Assembly (NCBI GenBank): GCA_001430745.1
Contig: KQ481946.1
Span: forward strand, 860,314 to 870,437
Direction of reading: 5' to 3'
DNA: 10,124 bases
Origin: Auxenochlorella pyrenoidosa
Taxonomy: Eukaryota > Chlorophyta > Trebouxiophyceae > Chlorellales > Chlorellaceae
Both the position numbers and the translations under genes were made by a program. Under the pieces are notes generated by a model, which was given only the letters and a program-made list of their open reading frames with translations, was not told the origin of the DNA and did no database searches. This document shows, one piece after another, positions 1 to 6,500 of the stretch (its first letter is position 1; each line of letters begins with the position of its first letter).

Positions 1-80
1 CACACACACACGCACACGAACGACCGACCCCCCCACCCCACACACACACACACCCATCCCCACCCACCCCCACCCTCCTG
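1..80. repeat. CA-dinucleotide and C-rich low-complexity tract
   Basis: Runs of (CA)n at 1-10 and about 38-52, with CCCCACC-type C-rich blocks, fill the end of an intron of the leftmost gene. The tract leads straight into the polypyrimidine stretch and acceptor at 94. It is ordinary simple sequence, similar to tracts in other introns of this window. Confidence 0.8.
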
Positions 81-94
81 CCCTCTGCCCGCAG

Positions 95-152
95 CGACGG
101 CTACCAGTTCATGCCCTTCTCGTTCGAGACCATCGACAAGGAGCCGCTGTGA
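95..152 (+). CDS. Terminal exon of an unidentified gene (partial)
   Basis: The exon follows a pyrimidine-rich tract ending in CCCGCAG at 94. It finishes the previous codon with one base, then reads 18 codons with no interruption to TGA at 150-152. The C-terminal peptide is DGYQFMPFSFETIDKEPL. The rest of the gene lies left of the window, and positions 1-94 are the end of its last intron. I do not recognise the family from 18 residues. The clean acceptor, the reading frame ending in a stop and the TGTAA signal about 240 bases downstream support a real terminal exon. No function is proposed. Confidence 0.65.
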
Positions 153-392
153 GCAGGCGCTGGCGGCGGTCGCCGGCGTCAGTCGTCGGCACCTTGAGAG
201 ACGTCTCAGCCGGGCCAGGCCCTCTTCTGATCCTGTTCCACATGCCCCCAACCAGCCAGATCAGCGAGGAGACAGCCTGGGAGGCATCTGGTGAAAGGCG
301 CGGTGCTTGCCTGGCAGTTCGGACACTATGTCAAGCATCCTGTGTACTTGCTGTTCCCTGCTGCGCATGGCCTCTTTGGCTGCGCCAACTCG

Positions 393-397
393 TGTAA
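393..397 (+). promoter_or_regulatory. Putative polyadenylation signal TGTAA of the leftmost gene
   Basis: TGTAA is the standard green-algal polyadenylation pentamer. It lies about 240 bases after the stop at 150-152, on the same strand, giving a plausible 3' UTR. No transcript evidence is available here. Confidence 0.5.
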
Positions 398-764
398 ACC
401 AACAGAAGTAGTACTGCTGTTCGAACACAGCTGAGGCCAAGGTGCCACAGCTGTGCGAACCTCTGGGTGCTGCATTGGGCGCATGCGGCCAGCAGCATCA
501 TGATTTGCCTTGATGGTTCCTCAATGCTCAGTGGCTCCACAGGGTTGAAGTTAACACACGCCGCCGCTCATGGGCATGCCGACGGCAAACCTGGTCCCCT
601 CTGCTATGCCCTCACTTCACCCTTCCACCCATGCCCAATCAACCTCCTGCCCCCTGTCTGCAGCACGCATGCCTTGGCCTGCCGTTGCTTGCTAGCTCTC
701 CTCACTTTGGGCACAGCACTTGTGGCTGCACCGCCTTGTGCACAACAGCAAATTGCTGCCGTGG
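398..764. other. Convergent intergenic region, no gene seen
   Basis: This stretch lies between the poly(A) signals of two convergent genes (the leftmost gene on plus, the anchored XEG113-like gene on minus). It has open frames, as expected at high GC. None shows a recognisable domain or a splice structure matching its neighbours. I see no RNA gene, repeat or mobile element. Confidence 0.6.
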
Positions 765-769
765 TTACA
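765..769 (-). promoter_or_regulatory. Putative polyadenylation signal TGTAA of the anchored XEG113-like gene
   Basis: TTACA on the plus strand reads TGTAA on the minus strand, 55 bases beyond the stop codon at 825-827. The spacing is nearly the same as in the divergent partner gene, where TGTAA lies 50 bases after the stop. The signal is typical for green algae. Confidence 0.65.
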
Positions 770-824
770 GGGAGCAGGGAGCCAGTTAGAACGCAGGCCC
801 TGCACTCAAGGACTCTGCAGCACC

Positions 825-3309
825 TCACGCCTGCAAGCCAGCGGCCTGCATGCGCCGCAGCGCGCCGCCCCCGGGGCAGTCCTTCATGTCGGGTTCATCA
901 GAGTAGACCCTTCCCGAGGTCATGTTCATGGGCTGCAGGCCGCCCCCGCTGGGCGCCGGCCACGGCTGGGCGGCGCCCCGCAACCGCAGGTCGAACTGCC
1001 GCGCCGGCTCTGCGGGCGGGAACAGGCATCAGGGGGGTTGTCTAGCAGCGAGAAGCTCGCGAGACAGCTGCACCCAGCTAATGGGTGGGTGTGGCGGCGC
1101 CGTGCACAGCTGCAAAGGGCTGTGCTGCAAGCCGGCCACAAGCTGCTGTTGCGGGCATGCCCCGCCGCCGGCAGGGTCAGGAGTTGTGCTGCCCAGGCGC
1201 TGCTCGCCCACCCTGGGCCCCCACCTGCGCAGTCCCAGCCCGCAAAGGCGTGCCAGTGGCTGCCAATGTCGGACAGGTCCAGCCGCCACAGGGGGAAGCG
1301 CTCCTGGTATTTCTCCAGAAAGGGCAGCAGGTGCGTGTCGTTCAGGGAGGGCGGCAGCAGCAGCTGCGTGGCGCCGCTCTCCAGGCCGCTCTCGTACGTG
1401 CACTGCGGCATGGGGCGGGTGTGAGCACAGGCAGGCTCAGGCTGCTGCCCGCACGGTCGGGCCAGGGGCGTCCCAGAATGCAAGGCATGCAGGCAGGCAG
1501 CGGGTGGTGCTGCTGAGCACGTGCCACCTGTGTGAGGTGGCACGTGCTTGGCAGCGCCACCTGTGGTACTGCCCACCACCGTGCTCCCGGCTGACCTGCT
1601 GGTTTGGATCGCCGCCGGGCTGGGCGCAGGCCGGCCACAGGATGGTGGCAGAGGGCTTGAGCACAAGCACCTTGCTCTGCAGGGGGCAGCAACAGGGGCA
1701 GGGCCGGGGCCCTGGGCAATGTAGGATGCAGTGGCAGAGAACAAGCGGCCCACCGAGCCCCTGGAATTCTTTCCGGCTGCGGTCATCTTCAAAGCAGGCA
1801 GACCCATGCCAGTCCACCGGCCTGCTGCAGCAGCGCAGCACTGGGAAGCCTGCCGAGGCATGCTGGGCAGAGAGTTGAGCATGCACAAGGCATCTGCCGG
1901 CTCGCGCAGCCTGCAACCAGCAGACGCCCAGCCTCGGCCTTGCGGCAAGGGGTGCCCCCTCACCTCCTCCATCTCCATGCTGTGCAGCGCAGCGTGCGGC
2001 AGCACGCGCAGCGGCGCGCCCGCCCCCCCGGGCTCTGCAAACTTGTCCAACGGCTGCAGCACCTCGCCCTCTGGGCAGGGCACCGGGAACTGCACCTCGC
2101 CGCTGTCTGGCCGCCGGCAGCGCGGCAGCGGCGCGTCGCTGTTCTGGCAGAAGCAGGAGAACTGCGGGCGGAAACAGCGGGCGGGGGCGCTGGTGGGTGA
2201 GTAAAACGAGAGAGGCAGTGGTTGCAGCAGGGCACGGGTAGCCGGCAGGCAAAGCCAGCAGCTGCGACTCCCCACCGGCGACGACCATACCGGCCAGGCA
2301 GCCAGGCGCCTCTGGCGAAGCGCCCTTCCCCGGCAGCGACACATCACACACCTCTGGCAGCACAAAGGCGCGCCCCGCCGCCGCCGCCAGCCCCAGCGCC
2401 ACATACGCCTGCTCCAGCTGCTGCTGCAGCGCGCGCCGGTGGAACAGCAGCATGTCCTCCGCCAGCACCCAGCTGTTGAAGGTGGGGGGCATCTGCGGAG
2501 CACAGGCAGACAGGCGCGCGTGTGTACGCCAGTGGCGCGCACGCGAGGTAGGGCTCGGCACGCGTGCGCCCAGCGACAGGCAGCACAACGGCTCCGGCGC
2601 TTTCAGGTGTTCGCTTGCGGGTGGTGAATGCACAGCAAGCGCATCTGCCAGGGCCGCGAGCACCCACCTTGGGCACCCGGAGCTCCACAGTCACAAACTT
2701 GTCTCCAGGGCTGGGGCCCCCTCCTGCTGCCGCAGGTTGCTCCTTTGCCTGCCCCCCCGCCTGCTGCTCCCGCTGCTCCTGCTGCTGCTGCTCCCCCTCA
2801 TACTCGCCGCTGCCCGTGACCGCGCTGCCGCCCTTGCCAGTAGGCAGGGTTGTGATCTCCGTCCAGGCCGCCAGGTTGGCAGCTGGGTCGCTCGTCTCCT
2901 TGCTGCCGCCTTGGCTGCCGCCGTCCGCCGCTGCCTCTCCCTCATTGCCGCCTGCTGCAGGCTGTACCGCCGCTTCCTGCGCCTGGTGGGCCGGCAGCTG
3001 CTTGTCCTGCTGTGACAGAGCACCAGCGCAGAGTGGGCACTTGAGTCGCTTGAAAGGTTGGCGGAACCCAGGGAGGGCGCAAGCAGGACAGGCCAGAGGC
3101 AGCAGGCAAGGTCCCGTGCACCATGTATCGAGCACAAAGCTGCCGATTCTCACATCTGCAGTGGCGCGGGCTGCCGCGTGCGCTTCGCTGTACTGCAGGC
3201 TCGTCCAAAACGCGGTGCCGCCGACCACCGCCACCACGCCAAAGACCGCCAGCCGCAGCCAGCCCGTCTGGCGCCGAGTTCGCGCTGTCCTTGGCCTGGC
3301 TATCGCCAT
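825..3309 (-). CDS. Membrane-anchored protein with a stand-alone XEG113-type C-terminal domain (no GT77 domain)
   Basis: Seven exons read leftward: 3309-3154, 3009-2668, 2492-2352, 2161-1964, 1676-1596, 1402-1225 and 1009-825; 1281 nt, 426 aa. The start ATG at 3307-3309 has a good GCCATGG context. Residues 1-16 are Arg-rich and about 17-37 form one hydrophobic segment, suggesting a type II anchor (probably Golgi). Residues 53-154 are a low-complexity Gln/Glu/Gly/Ala stem. From about 155 the protein matches the C-terminal half of the neighbouring full-length protein: VTVELRVP, GRAFVLPE (206-213) and cysteines 216, 218, 228, 242 with identical spacing. In the exon at 2492-2352, 25 of 47 residues are identical to the partner by eye. 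No DxD motif or GT77 domain is present. The tail after EPARQFDL differs from the partner. The exon-6 donor is uncertain: GT at 1224 is preferred, while a GC donor at 1239 would remove five residues and align better. The biochemical role is unknown; it could be an accessory subunit or a substrate-binding domain. Confidence 0.82.
1516..1548. repeat. Perfect inverted repeat (14-bp arms, 5-base loop)
   Basis: The left arm 1516-1529 (AGCACGTGCCACCT) and right arm 1535-1548 are exact reverse complements, separated by GTGTG. Each arm holds a CACGTG palindrome. The element lies in the intron at 1595-1403 of the anchored XEG113-like gene and would fold in the pre-mRNA. Its function is unknown. Confidence 0.9.
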
Positions 3310-3599
3310 GGCGCCTTGCAAGCGCCCAGGGCAGTGCTAGCACGACGGACCAGTGTGCTTGAGCGGGGACAGTGTTGCGCAGGCTTCCCCAGCCCTTCTA
3401 GTATGATCCCAACTTTTTAGATGAACGGAATCGCGACATTAAGCGGGGGGCCACAGCTGTGTACAGGCTAGGGAACATGAATGGAGCCCATGGACGGGCA
3501 TGCCGAATTCTGATCCTTCGCTTTCAAGCAACGACTGCAAAGTGGTCGATCGCTGTCTAAGCTGATCGAGCCCATTCCGGGCACCAGGGGCGCCAGGAG
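3310..3599. promoter_or_regulatory. Putative bidirectional promoter between the divergent XEG113-type paralogues
   Basis: Only 290 bases separate the two start codons, so this interval must hold both 5' UTRs and both core promoters. It is visibly less GC-rich than the coding DNA on either side. A weak TATA-like CTAAAAAG occurs on the minus strand at about 3413-3420. No strong TATA box or clear operator is seen. Two short upstream ATG frames (3477-3560 and 3481-3513) precede the plus-strand gene. The shared interval suggests co-expression, which is inference. Confidence 0.6.
3477..3560 (+). other. Possible upstream open reading frame (27 codons)
   Basis: ATG at 3477-3479 reads 27 sense codons to TAA at 3558-3560, ending 39 bases before the main start at 3600. 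A second ATG at 3481 opens a 10-codon frame. If transcription begins upstream of 3477, either could reduce translation of the GT77 gene. The transcription start is unknown, so this may not be in the mRNA. Confidence 0.3.
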
Positions 3600-6500
3600 A
3601 TGGCACCTCGCCGTCTCTTCTTGCTTCTAGCGGCCCTGGCGGCCGTTCTAGCGTGCTGTCTTGCTTCTGAATGGCAGCATGAGCATCCTGCAGGCCGACG
3701 ACAAGCTGAACCGCGCTCCTGGCCAAGACACGGCGGCACCGCCGACGCAGCTGCCGCCGCCTGGCGGCGCGTTTTGCAGGAGCAGGCGGCAGCGGCAGCA
3801 GCAGATGGCGCCAAGCGCTGCCCTGCGCTGTCGAAAGAGCTCTTCCAGCGCAGGGCCCGCAACAACACCGTCATGGTGGCTGTGGTGAGACAGGGGGGTG
3901 CAGGTGTCTGCTTGCAGGGCAGCCACCCTCACGTGGCGGTGCAAGGCACCACGTTTTGGGGATTGGGAGCGTCCCAGTGCCAACGCCAAGGCAGCGCGCC
4001 CTGCACACCCCTGCAGATGAACGAGGCTCAGTGGGACTTTGCTCTCAATTGGCGGCACCACGTGCAGAAGGCGCGGGGGAGGGCCTGTGTTGGGTCGGCG
4101 CCGGTGTCGGGTGTGCGCCGTGTGCTGCGCCGGCCTGTAGCCAGAGGCCCTGGTGCCACCCGAATGCTACCCTGCGCCAGCACCCACAACCCAATTCCTG
4201 TCCCGTCTGGCCGGCGGCCAGCCCTGTGGGTATCCCTGGGGGACACAGCACTGCGCAAACCCTAGCACGGACCGCAAGCCTGGCTGCAGCATGGCCCCTT
4301 CCCCTGCAGGCGGGCATCGACTACTATGTTGCTGCCGCCACCGACGCGCCCACTTCGCGGCGGCTGGCAGAGCTGGGGGAGCCCTGCTTCGAGCAGATCG
4401 ACGAGGAGACCCAGAAGCTGGGTGCGTGGCTGCCGAGGCCCTGCCCACGGTGCTGCTGTGCGCTCATGCTGCGCTCAGGGCTCCCGTGAGCCTAGCGCCC
4501 GCCGCCCTCCCTGCCGACCCCACCCCCCCCACCCCCACCCACCCCCACCCCGAGTTGATGCTGTTTCCAGAGGCAGCCGCTTACCTGCCCAGCACTGCGC
4601 CCGCCTGCTGTGTGCCGCTGCGCCGCGCTGTGCCACGCTGTGCCACGCTGTGCCACGCCGCGCCCCGCTGCGCCCCGCTGCGCAGGCCTGGCCTGGGGCC
4701 AGGAGGGCTGGCGGCGCATGACCTGGTCAAAGGTCTTCCTGCTCGACTCGGTGGTCGACTTTGGCTTCAACCTGGTCGTCTCAGACGTGGACGCAGTGTG
4801 GTTCAAGGACCCGCTCCCGCTGTTTGAGCAGCACGCCGCCGCAGGCGAGGCGCGCGCAAGGGGCTTCTGTGCCTGGGGCCACGCGGGCCGCCGGCCGCTC
4901 AAGCTCCCGCAGGGGGTGCTGCGAGCGGGGCGGCAGAGCGGCTGCCCGCTGTCAGGCGCCCCCGTGCCGCCACTGTCTGGGCACGCCATGCTGCATGAGG
5001 CAGCGGCAGGCGGCAGCGGGCACGAAGCAAGGCATGCACGCTGATCTTTGCACCCCCGGCCTGCCCCTGGCATCCCCCTGCAGACCTGCTGTTCAGCCAT
5101 GACGGCACGTCGTCGCGCAACCCGCCTGGCGACAGCGGCCTGGAGGTCGGCGCCTCGCCCTTCTACTCCTTCAACACGGGTGGGCCCCTCGAAGCTCTTG
5201 CAAGGCACACCCGCAGCTGCTCCGCCTAAACTGCCAGCCAGGGCTGTTGCACTTGGCGCCACACCAGCCTGCGCCGGGCAGGGGGACGTCTGCGCGCAGG
5301 TGCGGCAAGGCAGGCGGGTTGTATCCCTGCAAGCTGCTTGCTGCTCGCGGCCCGCTGGTGAACCCAACCTGCCCAGCCCGGCCTGCCTGTGATCCGCGCC
5401 CGTTCAACCCCCCTCCAACTCGCCCTTCCCTTCGCCTACCCGCCAGGCATTTACCTGCTGCGCAACAATGCTGCCACGCGCGAGTGGGCTCACGCCTACC
5501 TAGCCTATTACGACCAATGCCCAAATGGGCACGACCAGTCATGCGCCTATGAAATGATGCGCACGCAGGTGGGGCACAGCAAGAGGACACGCACGCAGGG
5601 CGGGGGTTGGGCGCGTCCTGTGGTGACCAAAACTGGCCGCCCAGGTGCTTTTCCAAGGGGCGCTGCCCTAGAGGGGCGCCGAGTGAGGGCCCAGCCCAAG
5701 CCCAGCGTGAGCGCGGCAGAGGCAACGGGCCGAGCTGCCTGCCTCCAGCCCCAGCCTGGGCCGCCCTGAAACCTGCACAGCAGCAGCAGCCGCAAGGCTG
5801 CACCCGCCCTCCCGCCCCCCTTGCTTCCAATCAGGGCGAGGTGGGCAATCCCCACCCTTCCACGCCGCCAGGCAAGCAGCCGCGCATCTTCAGCGCGTGG
5901 CACAACAAGGTGTGGATGGGCATCCTGCCGGCCAGGTGAGCCTGCCGGAGCGCATGCCAGGGTCGGTTGGATGAGGAGCAAGGCTGGCCGCACTGCTGTT
6001 GCAGTGCGGGACCTGCCGTGGCGGCGCATGCACGGCTGGCGCAACCCAGGCCCTCGCCCGCCGCCTGCTGCAGCATCGCAATGAGCGCCCACACCGCATA
6101 CGTGCAGCGCCTGGCCAAGGTGAGGTGCACTCGGCTGGGCGCCGCCGCGGCCCTGCCGTCGCCGCCCTGGCGTTGCACGGCGTGCACCCCTCGGCCACGC
6201 CGCCGCGCTCACCACCTTGTCACGGGATGCCTGCCTGTGCTGTCAACCTGCCACCGCCGCCTGTGCTGTCAAGCCACCGCCGCCGCCTGTGCTGTCAAGC
6301 CACCGCCGCCGCCTGTGCTGTCAAGCCGCCACCGCTGCCTGTCCCCTCCCCTCCTCCCGCCCGCTGCGCCACAGTCCAAGCGGGTGCAGCCGTACGTGGT
6401 GCACATGACGTGGACGTACAACGGTATCCCGGGGAAGCGCTCGCGCCTGCGGGACATGGGCCTGTGGGTGGACCCCCCACAGTACTACTCCAACGGCTCC

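Noticed and set aside
1677..1963. A missing exon between exons 4 and 5 of the anchored XEG113-like gene
   Set aside because: Exons 4 and 5 join in phase 0 at the same place as exons 12 and 13 of the paralogue, and no peptide in this stretch resembles the family.
926..2542. A 538-codon open frame on the minus strand as a single uninterrupted gene
   Set aside because: It crosses several clear introns of the XEG113-like gene. Only fragments of it (2161-1964, 1402-1225) match the paralogue, and the sequence between is intron-like.
3319..3321. An upstream TTG as the start codon of the anchored XEG113-like gene
   Set aside because: Nuclear genes start almost always at ATG, and the ATG at 3307-3309 has a strong GCCATGG context.
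2564..3340. Plus-strand open frame opposite the anchored XEG113-like gene as an antisense gene
   Set aside because: It is a low-complexity mirror of the coding strand (Ala/Pro/Leu/Cys-rich) with no recognisable motif or splice structure of its own.
6234..6337. CRISPR-like array
   Set aside because: Units are contiguous and near-identical with no unique spacers, and the array sits inside a eukaryotic intron, so it is a minisatellite.
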